64,000 bases of DNA from Acheta domesticus (GCA_031308135.1 JAHLJT010000631.1:214372565-214436564); one strand, 5' to 3'. Counted from the first letter of the stretch, positions 47,494 to 59,460 are shown. Notes: generated by a model not told the origin, from the sequence alone. Translations and numbers: made by a program.

Positions 47494-47745
47494 AGAGCGC
47501 GGCGAGAGCGCGGCGAGAGCGCGGCGAGAGCGCGGCGAGAGCGCGGCGAGAGCGCGGCGAGAGCGCGGCGAGAGCGCGGCGAGAGCGCGGCGAGAGCGCG
47601 GCGAGAGCGCGGCGAGAGCGCGGCGAGAGCGCGGCGAGAGCGCGGCGAGAGCGCGGCGAGAGCGCGGCGAGAGCGCGGCGAGAGCGCGGCGAGAGCGCGG
47701 CGAGAGCGCGGCGAGGGCGTGGCGAGAGCGTGGCGAGGGCGTGGG
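47494..47745. repeat. 11-bp minisatellite, about 23 units
   Basis: The unit is GAGCGCGGCGA. About twenty units to 47714 are perfect and the last few carry GGGCGTG variants. As 11 is not a multiple of 3, the same Arg/Ala/Glu-rich peptide appears in several frames; these are not genes. Confidence 0.95.
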
Positions 47746-49716
47746 GAAGGCGGGCTTGGAGGCCTGGTGGAGGTGGAATCGGAGGCGTGGCAGCAGCAGC
47801 GGTGGCCCCAGAGCAGAGGGAAAGGGGAGTGCGAGGCGGAAGGGGCGTGTACGGAACGTGACAGATCGGTGGGGGAGCGGTCGAGGGTGAGGAAAGGAGA
47901 AAAGGTAAAGGAATGCGAGACTGAGAGGGTTTTTATCCCGCAGTTCGCCAGGCGTCCCATCGCTTGCCCGTTCGTTCTGGCCCTGCCCTTCCTCCCTCCT
48001 ACAGCTCGGCCAACCTGCCGTGTCCCGTTCAACTGCAGCGGATGGCTCTCATCACTTCATCAGTGGGCTACTCCCTCTTATTTTCTCCATTTCCCTAACC
48101 GCTCTTACAGTTAAACTATTTTTCTTTATGCTTCGGTGTCCTGTTCGTTTCATCTTTTTTTTCTTCCAGGACTCATACTTTCAGTTCCCCTTCACTCTGT
48201 CCTTTCACTCCTCGTTTTTCGTTTTACGTTCTTTTTAGCTTTTTCACCTTTTCGTCATTCCACAATTTATAGTTTATTTATTGTATATTTAACAGTTTCT
48301 GTAACTTTACTGCATTACATTTTTTTATAACCGAAATTTATTTTATTTTCATCATGATTTTTTTTTGTTTCTTCAACTTTCTTTGTTTATGAGCCCAAAC
48401 ACCTCCCTACTTCTATTAACTTCTCTCACCTACTCCTGCAGTCGCTCCAGTAATCCTCGCTGTAATTCTCCCCTACCAATCATCACCCCTCACCGCCACT
48501 CACCTGTTTACTCGCCACTTGGCCCTCTCGGCCAAGAGAATCGATTGTCCCCTTCCCGGTCCGTTTTCTCTATTTAACAACCTAATATGTCTCTGTAAAG
48601 CCACTGCCGACTCCCGCGCTAAAAGCAGAGCTGTGAGCTTGGCGCTGGCGCAGTAAATGAGCTCCCGATGGATAAAAATAGCCCAACACCTACCCCGCGC
48701 CTTCCCCAAGCTGGACGGCGCTTCAAGCGCGCCCCAGCGTTGCTCCCTCGACAAACGCTTCGGCCTACTTCCGGCCAAAAGAAACGTTTCCTGCATTAGG
48801 TAGTTTTATTTTTTATTTTCAGTTTAAAACCTCTTTACCTGCTAAAATCACTGAGGTCCATGAGTGATCTAATTAGTATATTAGGGGTGGCAACCTAACA
48901 TTTATAATGCGCCACTTGTTTTTCGCATACGATTTCAGATCTGCCGAACAAATGAAGCCTTTTTCTATCTTCATAGATTTATTAGTTGGGTTGGAACATA
49001 GGAAGACAGGTAGGATTTGCTTAAGCTTGGGGGAGGAACCGGAACGACTCAAATCACACAAATTCATTAACCCTTCGCACTCACTTCCCTTTTTTTGGTT
49101 TTCATTGACATGCGGTGTTATGTTCCTCACCACGCTACTCTCCGTTGTGGGCCTTTGTTCCGAGGAGCGGGACTTGCACCGGTTGATAGAACAGACAGAA
49201 CTACCAACATTTCTTTCCAGGAAAGTTCAGAGGGTAATTGTTAGCTTGGTGTTACGTAACGTCGATTTATATTTTTTTTTAATTTTCAATTCGCCGAAAC
49301 AATTCCTTACATTCAATCTCATACTAAAACATTAAGATCCTAACTAATTCAAATTTAAAATATATATAAATAATTTAAAGAAATTATAACTTAATTGTTA
49401 CAATAAATGGAAACATTTTTTCATCAATGATAAGGATATTTTTATTGCATCTATTTCATTACGAAGAAAATATTCAAAACTGATCTGTAGTATAGTCTAG
49501 AATACGTTAAATAGGCACAATAGTCTCTTGCCCATGCATTATCCACGACGGCGGGAGCACGGCATGTCAGAAATTTTCTCGCCTGTGAAATCTTCTTTCA
49601 TTCAAAAATTGTTTCCAACCTTATTGTTACGTACGGTCAGCACCACAAGCTAATTCTAACTTTAATCATCATATATTTTAATACACAGCACAAATAAAAT
49701 GTTTACTTACTGTAAA
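47746..49716. other. Unassigned stretch after the minisatellite
   Basis: T/C-rich sequence at 48110-48590, a GC-richer block at 48590-48790, then AT-rich DNA. The 142-codon frame at 48907-49335 has no recognised domain and ends in low-complexity residues. Confidence 0.3.
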
Positions 49717-49722
49717 GAGGGG

Positions 49723-50431
49723 GTGTTGGCCCATCAGTTACGTGGTGTATTATTTAGATGGGGGTTCAACCGTGCGTTATAGGTGTGTAGCGTCGCGAGG
49801 TAGCGCACGCTCCGGCGTGCCGTTTCGGCGGGTCGCTTGGAAAGCCCAGTCCTAAGCCGGATGGGGGATGGGGGTGGAATGCGGCGGCGCCTCGCCGGCA
49901 CGCGCCGGGCAGGAAAATCCCGGCCCCAAAAATAACTTGGACAACAGGGCGCGCGCGGGCGCGAGTATAGGTGATGACGGTTGCTCCCTGGAGAGGGCTG
50001 GCTAGCGAGCCGTATGACGCCCGCCGCTGGTAGAGTGGGGGACGAGCCGTGGGATATTTATTGCGGCGCCGACACGCGCTCGTGGGATACGCTAGTTTGT
50101 CGAAAGACGGGAGGTATCTCCAGTGCTACCTTGCACGTGATCTTCGGGTGGATGATCGATTTTGGCGTCAGGCCATGTAACTTCTCTAGTTACGGGGACT
50201 CTATGTCCGACAGCTCGCACTTCGCGTAGCTTTCTCATGCTCTCGAGCAGAGGTACTGGGCTAGGCCTAGGGACGGTCGCGGGGTTTCGCGGCTAAGGGA
50301 ATCGAAAGGTTGCCAAATTGATTCAATTTTGTATCATAATCTTTTATTTTATTATTGTAAATATATTGTAAATACTATGCAGAATCAGTCGTCTGTGTTC
50401 CTCTTGTCCAGTACGTCACAGGTGCGTTACA
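49723..50431 (+). mobile_element. Candidate solo LTR
   Basis: A GC-rich block of 709 bp begins GTGTTGGCCC and ends GCGTTACA, and is flanked by a perfect 6-bp direct repeat GAGGGG (49717-49722 and 50432-50437). It ends with a TTTTATTTTATTATTGTAAA tract and CTGTGTTCCTCTTGTCCAGT, an arrangement usual for Gypsy or BEL LTRs. No internal retroviral genes adjoin it. The exact edge could be TGTT...ACA with a shifted duplication. G-rich flanks make the repeat weaker evidence than a complex one. Confidence 0.45.
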
Positions 50432-50437
50432 GAGGGG

Positions 50438-50867
50438 AGAGGAGGTATTCAAAATATTTCAAATTTGCGTTCCGTAATATATGGACGCCCCCTTAAAACT
50501 CTGGTGTTGAAATTACGAAGATACATTCAATTATGTTTGTATCGTATTAAATTGTGACACCTATTTTAAAAGAATGCGTTTCTGTGAGAAACGGCAGAAT
50601 TAAAAGATAAATAAGCTCTAGTACATAACGTCTAATCAAATTTCTAGGGGACTGCGATGGGCACCTAAGTGTCAGGAATTTCCTACTTGAAAGTTGTTTA
50701 GGGAGAATCAAAGGGTTTGATTCATTTAACACGTCTATTTATGTACAGTATTAAATATTCATGTTAAGAAACTTGTTGAATTTCCCTTTTGAGAGGCCAC
50801 TTTGTTACGAATTTACACTGAAGTGTTCCTCAAAAGTATCTGATCGTGAATTTATTTGATTGACAAA
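50438..50867. other. AT-rich spacer
   Basis: Nothing recognised. Confidence 0.3.
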
Positions 50868-52303
50868 CACACTCATCGTCATGAAAAATGCTACACCCCG
50901 AAGGACACTACTTATCCTCTGCAACCACTCGGTGGGTATTTGCACACCATTCGCTAAGCCAATGATTTCGTTTTCACGGTCAGCCGCACACTGGGGGTCG
51001 GTGGTAAGTGCGTGTCGTCGCGCCCACCGGTCCAGATGAGAGGGCTACAAACGGCCGCGAAGGCCACTGCTACATCTGGTGGCATCGCCAGAGCGTCACC
51101 TCCACGTACACTATGCCTAGGAGACGCGTTCGACAGCCTATTGCCCGTTTAGACGCTTTGGAGAGGGGCCACATCGTAGGTGTGCGGGAGGCTAGTTGGT
51201 ATTGTTACCCTATTGCAAGCCACACCAGTCGTACGGACACTACCATCGCCCCCTGTTGGCAGCAATGGATTGAGGAAGGCACGCACATACGAAATGCAGG
51301 ATCTGAACTTCCGCCACGCACCACGAGGAGGGAGAATCGACGGATTGTCCGCCACGCGCGAACTGTTCCAACGGCAATGATAGGTGCTATTCTGCGGGCT
51401 GTGCAGCCTGCACTGTCACCGCCTGTAAGTGCCAGTACCACTGGCAGGTGATTTCCCTACGCAGGGCTTGCCGTACGCCGACCGTTACGATGCCTGCCAC
51501 TCACATCCCAGTAACGTCGCTATAGACTCGCCTGGTGATGGAAACGACGGACCTGTGATCATACAGACTGGCAGCGGGTCATCTTCAGCGACGAGTCCCG
51601 CTTCTGCCTTGATCGCTACGACCACCAGTTCCGTGAGTGGAGGCATAGTGGGAGACCGCCATGACGATCGGTATGTAGTATCCCATCACACGTCTCGACA
51701 GCCTGGCGATGGTGTGGGGGGCGCGATATCCCATGGTGTCCGTTCACCGTTAGTGTTCCTTGGAAGCGCCGTCACAGCCGCACGGTACATTCAGAAGATT
51801 CTGCAACCGGTGGCTCTGCCGTTCGTGAATACCCACGCCCATGCCCTATTTCAACAGGACAACGCGCGTCCGCATACCGTAGCCATCTCCTGAGCATGCC
51901 TTGCAGCGGTGGATACTCTGCCATAGCCAGCCGCATCGCCAGACCTCTCCTCGATCGAGAATGTTTGGGGTGCTATGGAGTGTGCGATCAGGATCCCACC
52001 CCACCCACCAATCTGCAAGAAATGCGCGCTCTGGTGCAAGCTTCATGGGATGGATTAGCACAGTACTCCATTTGAAACCTGTATAACTCCATGCCGCGAC
52101 GTCTGGACGCGTGTGTTCGCCAACATGACGGCCCTATGCCATACTAACATGTATCGTCTGTGGCCGTGTAGAGCAATAAATGTTGGTCTTACAAATGTGA
52201 AAGTGTAATCATTTCGTATGCATGATACCCTCTACCTGCGTGTCAACAATGATCGCAATCCGCCTCGTCCTTCTGAGTGCAGCTTTTTTATGACGAGGAG
52301 TGT
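50868..52303 (+). mobile_element. Tc1-like DNA transposon, inactive
   Basis: The left end reads CACACTCATCGTCATGAAAA and the right end, reversed, ACACTCCTCGTCATAAAAAA, continuing in both into GC(T)ACACC/GCACTCAGAAGGAC. The element is 1.44 kb, normal for Tc1. A TA follows the right-end GTG; the left flank has lost a clear TA. It encloses one transposase pseudogene on the plus strand. Confidence 0.85.
51113..52147 (+). pseudogene. Tc1-like DD34E transposase
   Basis: The transposase would cut and paste its element at TA sites. The start MPRRRVRQPIARLDALERGH begins the paired-like helix-turn-helix region, with RTDTTIAPCWQQWIEEGT following. The catalytic core has FSDESRFCLDRYDHQF (first Asp, about 51587), FQQDNARPH (second Asp, about 51850) and PDLSSIENVWGAME (Glu, about 51939). 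The C-terminus is LYNSMPRRLDACVRQHDG, ending with TAA at 52145-52147. All three catalytic residues survive, but at least three frameshifts or stops separate the blocks, for instance around 51450-51570 and 51650-51730, so no full protein can be made. Confidence 0.9.
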
Positions 52304-53439
52304 AGAAAAGAATTGGTTGATGGAAAAAAATATTAATTTAACTCAGTAAATAAGTATGTTTCTGCTCGTAGGCACGATTTTGAGTCTCAAATACTTGCAC
52401 CTTGATTGTGACACTGCTCCTACTGTACAGCTTGCCTAGTTCATACTGCCTAGCAATCCTTTTCAGAGCGATGACCCCTGATTGCGTGAGCACAAGTGTA
52501 GCTGCTTGCTAGAAAATATTCAACCGCTGACAGCGAGAATGCATAACGCGTTGCCGGTTGCAGGCGCGAATAACGATGGACGTTGCCCCTACCGCGGATT
52601 ATAGGTTGGTGATAAGTTTTAAGTCTCTTTGTAAGTATTGTCTGTCACGCACAGGTCAGTTTGTTCATGTTCCATCGTACTGATCTAGTATGCAAGTTTG
52701 TTGGCACATTTCGCTCGGTGCGGACAAGTTCCTGCGACTTCCGCCCACCTGGGCACTCCTTGCGGTAATCCCGCTAAATTATGGGAGTTCCATGCTACAC
52801 CAGTGTGTTATGGGGGCGCCAACTCCAAAATTCGCGCGTCCCACTTTAAAAAAATCATCATCATCAATCAATCAATGAAATGGAATGAAAACATTAATTG
52901 AATCATTGTTTTCCCGCGCCTTGAAGCATGTGACAGTCTCACCCCGCCTGCGTCCGCCCCCCGCCGCCAGCTAGCCGGCTGCCCGCCCCCCTGCGCCCTG
53001 CCCGGGGTCTGAACCCGGGGCAGTGCCAGAACACGAGCGGACTGCGGGCGACAAAGCTGGTGGAGTGTGGGCCAAGCGGAAGGAGCTATGGTGGACTGGG
53101 AGCATGAAGCATCCACGGCGGTGAAGGGCATTTTTCACGCTTTCTGCATTTGAGACCCTCTACTAGACAGCTGGGTAATTTGTAGGAGCTGTGGTGCTGT
53201 GACAGTGATGTGGTTCGACAACCCAGCCATGTGTGCCTCGTAACCTTTCAATGTTACATTCATTTGGTTTTTCTTTTCTGTGTTAGTCAGGTAGCATCGC
53301 TTGGTCAGTGTGTGCCCTTAATTTTGTGTTTCGCAACATTGCAAGAGTTTTGTGAAATTGTAAAAGTTTTTTTTTGTATTCTTTGACAAGTTTAAATATA
53401 TAGGAAGAGGGGGCGAAGGGGAGGGAGAGGGAGAATACG
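52304..53439. other. Unassigned stretch with an ATCA-rich tail at 52854-52877
   Basis: AAAAAAATCATCATCATC followed by AATCAATCAATG looks like the 3' tail of a retroposon ending at about 52877. The preceding 200-400 bp is GC-richer, and its family is not identified. A GC-rich block lies at 52915-53060. Confidence 0.35.
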
Positions 53440-54000
53440 AGACCGGGAAAAGTGGCTCAGGACATCAACTGATGTTACTGCGGGACCTCTGCCCGTGAGG
53501 TCCTATGTTCGAGTCCCGACGGTGGGGGGATTTTCGACACCAGCTTGTCAGCTAGGTCGTATTCAGTCGCTGCCTGGAGGAGAATTCTAGCGGCCGTCTG
53601 GTCATATCGATAGTTTTCCGTGGTTTCTCAGTTCAACAATAAGCTAATGCCGGAGCAGTACCCTAACAAACAGGCCACGGACCGCGTGCGATCCTTCTTT
53701 GTTCTATCCTCACCCCTTACTTTGAGTCTCAAATACTTCATACTTCTCAAATACAAAGTCTCAAATACATATTTACACTAATATTCACCACACATTCCGG
53801 GAGACCAGTGCCCAGCTGGTGGGAGATACCTGGTTGTGTAAAACCCGCGAGCGTCGGTCGGCGCCGTATCTCGCCATCCAGCAGGGGAAGACCACCGCCA
53901 ACTGGCGAGGAAAAAACAAGCACTACACTTACGAAAATAATGACTTTGGCAGTTGATATGCCCGGAATCACTAACAATCAATCGATCAATCGTTTAAATT
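53440..54000 (+). mobile_element. tRNA-derived SINE, copy e (full length)
   Basis: The head has AGTGGCTCAGGACATCAACT (A-box region) and TGTTCGAGTCCCGACGGTGG (B box, 53506-53525). Body landmarks match copy d: GGATTTTCGACACCAG, GCTGCCTGGAGGAGAATTCT, CCGTGGTTTCTCAG, AACAGGCCACGGACCGCG, AGCTGGTGGGAGATACCTGG and GTCGGTCGGCGCC. The 3' end has ATATGCCCGGAATCACTAAC and an AATC repeat tail (53975-53992). Confidence 0.8.
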
Positions 54001-54420
54001 TAGGGTTTTCTTGTGAGCATTAGTTTCACTGAAAGTGACCACCGATAGTATATGAAAGTAATAGTCGCCAGTACACTACTTGTAGATTGCACGGAGCGTC
54101 GCGGAGAGGGGCGATTCTGAGCAGTCTCATCCACGATGCGGGCGGTTTTGTTTGGCGCAGACACTCCTTGACAGACAAGGTGATAACAGGGTCCTGAGTG
54201 CGTCTGGTATATTGAATGCAAGAGCTGATAATTGTTTTCTAGAGTTTTTTAACGTCACATACACGACTGCTGACTTGAAAGAATGCGGTGCTACAACATA
54301 TTTTTTCGCATTATTTCTAAAGTTTGCAATCTTTAAAAATTCAGCGAGTTCAACGAAAATTATACCTTTTTCAGAAATTACACCTGGCTTTCTTTTTAGA
54401 TTTATCCATATTTTCCATAT
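54001..54420. other. Unassigned spacer
   Basis: Nothing named. The last 100 bases have a weak likeness to family P text. Confidence 0.25.
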
Positions 54421-54525
54421 CAGGGCTCCACAATAAGAGTGTTTTGTTGTAAGTAAAACATTACAATACTTTCTCCTTACTACGTAAGTACGTACGTAGT
54501 ATGGAGAGAAAGTAAATATAGCATG
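54421..54525 (+). mobile_element. Family P-type terminal palindrome (divergent)
   Basis: A 46-bp near-palindrome at 54467-54512 begins ACTTTCTCC and ends GGAGAGAAAGT with CTACGTAAGTACGTACGTAG in the middle. It has the same layout as the ends of copies 1-3, but a different sequence. Confidence 0.45.
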
Positions 54526-55384
54526 GGATATTTTGTGCAGTTATGTCAAGACCCCGGTAATCAGTCTGTAGATACTAGTAGTTTTTGCACCGTATCTGAA
54601 GGGATTTGCGAAGAAGAATGAAATGAATTTATGGAATACCTGTGTAGCCTAAAGCAGGCGATAGCTAGGATGGAAATTATTTCAGGATAGTAAGTAAAGA
54701 AACGTAAGTACCCAAATTAAGAAACGTAGAAGATGAGTATTTGAACATTATAGGTGAAAGCATTCAATGTGTCGCATGCAATCACCAATGTCCGACATTT
54801 GGCGGATGCGCAACAGGTTGGCCACCCCTGGAGTAGATGTTTGTGATAAAGATGATAAAGTGAATGAAAATGGAGAAAATGGAATGAGAAGACGGTGAAA
54901 TGGGGAAAATTCCGAGAACGCCTGCCTTAATCCCGCTTAGCCCACGTCAAATTCCTCGTGGATTGACCAGGGAATTCATCAAATCTACTAAATTCCCTGT
55001 CTAAACCGTCCAAGTTTTCATTATCTGTTATATTAGTTTTAATTTTAAACACTATTTCGTTAAACTGCTTAAGAGGGGACCATCTTCTCCTCTGGGAACC
55101 ATTCTGCTAATTATTCTTTTTCCTTGTGCGCAATCTTTGTTTAATTGTATGAACAAAATATAATCAATGAAGTTGGGCGATTTTTTGTAAAAGGGACAAA
55201 TTACAAATGCTTGCTCCAGGGACAAACTCAAGGATTTTTTCGAAGAGAAGCCTGATTAATTATAGGCAGAAAACAAATTTTTACAAATTTATTAATAAGA
55301 ATGAATTGTTTTAATACAAATAAAATGTATATACGAGTAATAATAATAATAAAACCAGAAGTTTTTATTGATTTTCTTTCATAA
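54526..55384. other. AT-rich DNA with a possible hAT end near 54835
   Basis: AACAGGTTGGCCACCCCTGG at 54813-54832 resembles a hAT right end; no partner end found. The rest is unassigned. Confidence 0.3.
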
Positions 55385-55550
55385 TTGCATAAAGAAAGGT
55401 TCCATTTATTATAGACAATCAGGTGATAATTTTATAGTTTTATTAGTATTTTATAGTAATAGTTTTATATACAAACTTCTACCTTGTCTTATGAATTATA
55501 TTATATTATCCCCTGATTGTTTATAATAAATAGAACCTTTCTTTATGCAA
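55385..55550. mobile_element. 166-bp MITE with 46-bp terminal inverted repeats
   Basis: 55385-55430 and 55505-55550 are inverted copies with only about three differences, starting TTGCATAAAGAAAGGTTC. TAA flanks both sides, consistent with a 3-bp duplication of PIF/Harbinger type, although the right flank is an AAT microsatellite, which makes that weak. Confidence 0.8.
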
Positions 55551-55626
55551 TAATAATAATAATAATGTAAAAAATGATTGTTTGAAATACAATTCCACTA
55601 AGGGCAAGATTTAAAAGCATGTTGAC

Positions 55627-55630
<4 letters not shown>

Positions 55631-55658
<28 letters not shown>
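55631..55658. repeat. TG microsatellite
   Basis: Fourteen TG dinucleotides. Confidence 0.95.
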
Positions 55659-56726
55659 ATGTGTACAATGCTCATTATGATCATTATGTCATGGCATTGG
55701 TCATTAAATACGATACAAATAACGTACTCAGGAAGAACGCAAAAAAAGCAGCTGAAGTCATGTACGCTGTTTTGTAACAGATTGTCTGGCGCCATCCTGA
55801 TAGCGTTAAAATGAACTCAGGAGCGTCGCGACTTTTTCACAACTCCATATTCGGTTGCCAGCCGTTGTAGCACAGTACATGAAATATACAAGAATTTGCC
55901 AATATTAAATTTATTCTTAATACCCGGAGAAAGCCATACAAAAACAGACGTGAGATGGATTTGCCCCGGGGGCTTTTGCCGAATCCCTGAACAATCTCTA
56001 GGAGGTAATTGGTATTCCATCTCGATGATTGTGTTTTGGAATGCTACATCAAATAAATCACGATTTACGTGAATGTTCGCTTTCAGAAATTATTCGGTGC
56101 ATTTATAAATAAAACGGGGTAACTCTTTTATGTTCATATGACACACTCGAAATTAAAAATAAATCTTTGATCTCAAGGGACTTTATATTTCTTAATTTAT
56201 CTGTGACCCCGTTCGTCTTCATCAGAGCAACATTTAACACAAAAACATATGTACAGGATATACCCAATAACACTTTGCACTAAACGTAGGTATTATTTGC
56301 ACTCATGGTGGAAGATATGGCTGCATTACTCCGGCACATCTATTTTTGCTCGTTCTGTGCAGCTCCAGTTTGCTTGCCACAAAGCACGTGACCACATCAT
56401 GGGCAACTTCGTTTGAATAGCCAGGTCGGGCATACGCCGCCATGTTGCTTGAAGAGCAATAAGTGTTGAGAAACATTTTGAAAGTGGCATAACGGTGACA
56501 ATTTTCGACGGTGACCTATCAAAAATAACACGATAAAGACGTTCAAGATGCAATATTTAAAAGAAATGCTTCATAAATCTGTTTCAATGCTTTGTAATAA
56601 GGTGATAATTTTTGATATCTGTCTGGATTTAACATTCCCGCTAACATTGTTAGGCAAAACGGTGCCTGAAGCTCATTGACTGAAGTCGGATACAATGCAC
56701 AAGAGTCTCCTCTGATTTGCACTGTT
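55659..56726. other. Unassigned stretch
   Basis: Minus-strand frames at 56326-56553 and 56543-56893 have gene-like composition, but I recognise no family. The second is cut by the hAT-type element that starts at 56735. Confidence 0.3.
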
Positions 56727-56734
56727 CTGTTCAC

Positions 56735-57514
56735 CAGTGGCGTAGCGTGACTCACACGTTTGGGGATGCTCAGCAATAACACACAAATGTCACTATCAAG
56801 TACTTCGTCTAACAGGCGAACGCAACACAAGGCAGATACACTGGGACTACTTCCACGATCTCGATTGCTTACGACGGTGTAGGCGCTTCCCACAAAATCC
56901 TCACAGCAGTCAGGGCTGCCGATGTCTTGAAAGCAAATTATACAATGGCTCAGCTTTAATTCTTATACGCGAATGGCAATAAGACCATTTGTTAATTTAT
57001 ACATTGCAGACTTAAATAATATGTAATTCTATTTAAGAGATAATACAATTTCTTGGCTATTAATTAAGAAATAGTAGTCAGGCACTATTTCTACAGTTTG
57101 TACCCATGACCAAGCGGGGACTCCCGAAGTGAGAGAGAGAAAGATAATTTACTGAACGCCTGAAGTGTGCTGCGCTCTCGTGCACAAACGAGCTTCTTTC
57201 CGCAGTAGACGCTAGCGTTTAAGCAGTCGGGTTTCTCTTGGCCAGGGGTGAAGAGGGGGGAGGGGCACCTCGCCATCTGCGCATGCGTCATTGCTCGTCG
57301 CAATCTGGCGGCAGACGCCTGAAGTATTTTTAGCTTCCAACCAATCAGAGGCCAGCTTCAACAGCCCGCCGAATTCAATCATAGGAAATCAATTTTAAAT
57401 TAATACAAAACGTGTTTCGCTCAACAGACCACTTGTAAGATTATCAATACAGTATTAAGGTTCTTATATACGGGGATGCTCAGCATCTCAGCGTCCCCTG
57501 ACGCTACGCCACTG
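56735..57514. mobile_element. 780-bp non-autonomous hAT-type element
   Basis: The ends are inverted CAGTGGCGTAGCGT and ACGCTACGCCACTG, with a second shared word GGGGATGCTCAGC just inside (56761 and 57474). Perfect 8-bp target duplications CTGTTCAC lie at 56727-56734 and 57515-57522. No transposase is present. Termini beginning CAGTGGCGTAG are common among hAT elements. Confidence 0.9.
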
Positions 57515-57522
57515 CTGTTCAC

Positions 57523-58424
57523 ATGAAATGTTTCTTTTATCTTTTTACACGTTTGTTCAGTTATGTGATCGTCGCTTATAATATTATAGATAAACTACAG
57601 AGATACGAAAAAATCCTTTTTCTGTTTCATTTACTTCAAACTAAACACTAATTACTATTATAAATCTGAGAAAACTAATTATTTGTCTCATTTTTGGTCT
57701 CAATCTTAATTAATTGTCCGTTTAGAACGTTTATTTTGACACATTTCTTTTAATGTTTACAAAATCATAAGCTCACAATGTTCATTTATGTTTTTCACTG
57801 CATATCATTCAGCATTTTAAAAAGGTAAAACAGGTAAAAGATCCTCTCTGAGTCTCACAATCATGGTGAAAGATTTCGGTCTGGCGTAAATTTCAATGGG
57901 TACACAATACCTTGGCGAGGTGTCTTGGCACGTCACCAAGATCGGTGATCCCCACCCCTGGGAACTTTAACCCTAATCACCTTATCGATTAATCTTCCGT
58001 TAAAGAACCGCCAGATTCGTCCTTTCTTTGCTCATTTTGACTTATATTGGTTAAAGAATGAGATAGTGTAATTGAATTGCTATGAGGTGAAAAATGTGGA
58101 TTATAATTTATGTGAATGAAATTCTGAAAATTTATTTGAAATTTTTTATTTTAATTTATTTAATTTTCTCAAACAAATTTTTTAACAGTACTTTAATGAC
58201 CGTATGAGGGACCATTTCCTATAACAACTCTCAATAAATTAAAGGAAAAAGAGGAGCCAAATTACGACATGAAAATAATATAAGTCAGAAGATATTATAA
58301 GGAGAAAATGCAAATAAGATTATGGATCAATTGCTACTTAGACGTTTCTAATGTAATAGTCGATTATTCCTAAGCATATTTTGTCCCAATTTATTTGACA
58401 CAAATTGGCCTATTTTCCTCAATT
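57523..58424. other. AT-rich DNA, nothing recognised
   Basis: No supported feature. Confidence 0.3.
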
Positions 58425-59460
58425 TTATTTTCTCGCCCTTACGAAGGTACTTCGTAAGAAAAGAAAGTTCTGTAATAGTGTGCCTGAAAATGACGTTTTG
58501 GCAGGAAACTTATTTCTGGGTCCTGGTAATAAAAAAGTGGATAAATCCTGTTGATATACAATTGCAATTACTTTTAAGTCGTGTTGCAACCAGAATCCAT
58601 GTTTTGTGGGTCCTTGGTCCTTGCAAAATTTGATGGCAAAACGTCTGTGATCAACGTAAGCGCCTAAACCATTCAGCCAATTTTCTCTAAAATTGATATT
58701 CCCCTATCATGTGAATGCAATCCAGGCTGTAGCTGTTTCAAATACATATTTTGATTTTTGAGAGTATTTTACATGAAGCCTGAAAAACATTTTCAAAATT
58801 TTATCAAAAATGTCACCAAATTTATGATTAAGCTTTGTTCTCGGATATCCTAAAGAATGCTTAAGAGAATGCTGCAGGTTTATGTTTGTTGAAATTTCTG
58901 AGTTTTCGAAAAGTGCAAAAAGCGCAATTTTTGGTTGGCGTCTTCCTACAACTACAATATTGATTACAGGGATTTTCCTTAATGAAACCTGTTCTTTAAA
59001 GACATCTTCAAATAAGTTAATGTGGAATTCTTCGAAAATATTAAAAGTTTTCGTGGAAGTTTGCGAGAAATACAGGCAAATAAAAAAATTAACAATTTTT
59101 GTCTCCAATACCGCTCCAATTTTTCTTAAAATTTCTTACTCGGTGTAATTAGGGACTGTAAAAACTATGGAGCTAGTACATTTTCAGCGAACTCTCCATT
59201 TTTCGTAAATTGCAAAAGTTAACATTTCAAAACAACCATATTTAAGATAGAGAGTTTTGCCTGAGACAAAATCCGTTGTAAAATATCAGCTCTTTAAAAA
59301 ATGTCATGTAAATTGTTTTTCAAAAACACGAGTGAATTTTGTGTCCGAAATTTATGCACTTTTTAATTCTTACAAACCACTCCAATTTTTTCTTTAGTTT
59401 CTCTTTGATGTAGCAAGGGACGATAAAAAAGGGCTTGTCTCCGCGTACAAATCTGAGCTT
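58425..59460 (-). mobile_element. Family P repeat, copy 6 (divergent, minus orientation)
   Basis: Begins with a palindromic end containing CTTACGAAGGTACTTCGTAAG-type arms (58438-58459), then TGTGGGTCCTTGGTCC, AAACGTCTGTGATCAACG, AAGCGCCTAAACCATTC and AAATTGATATTCCCCTATC, in the same order as copy 2. The body matches loosely, so this is a separate subfamily. Confidence 0.55.

Noticed and set aside
47087..48114. Frames of 209-291 codons over the 11-bp minisatellite
   Set aside because: Repeat-driven in several frames at once; no domain.
48907..49335. 142-codon plus-strand frame
   Set aside because: No homology I recognise; T-rich, low-complexity C-terminus; no regulatory context.
54813..54832. 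Complete hAT element ending at CCACCCCTGG
   Set aside because: No matching left end or target duplication was found upstream.
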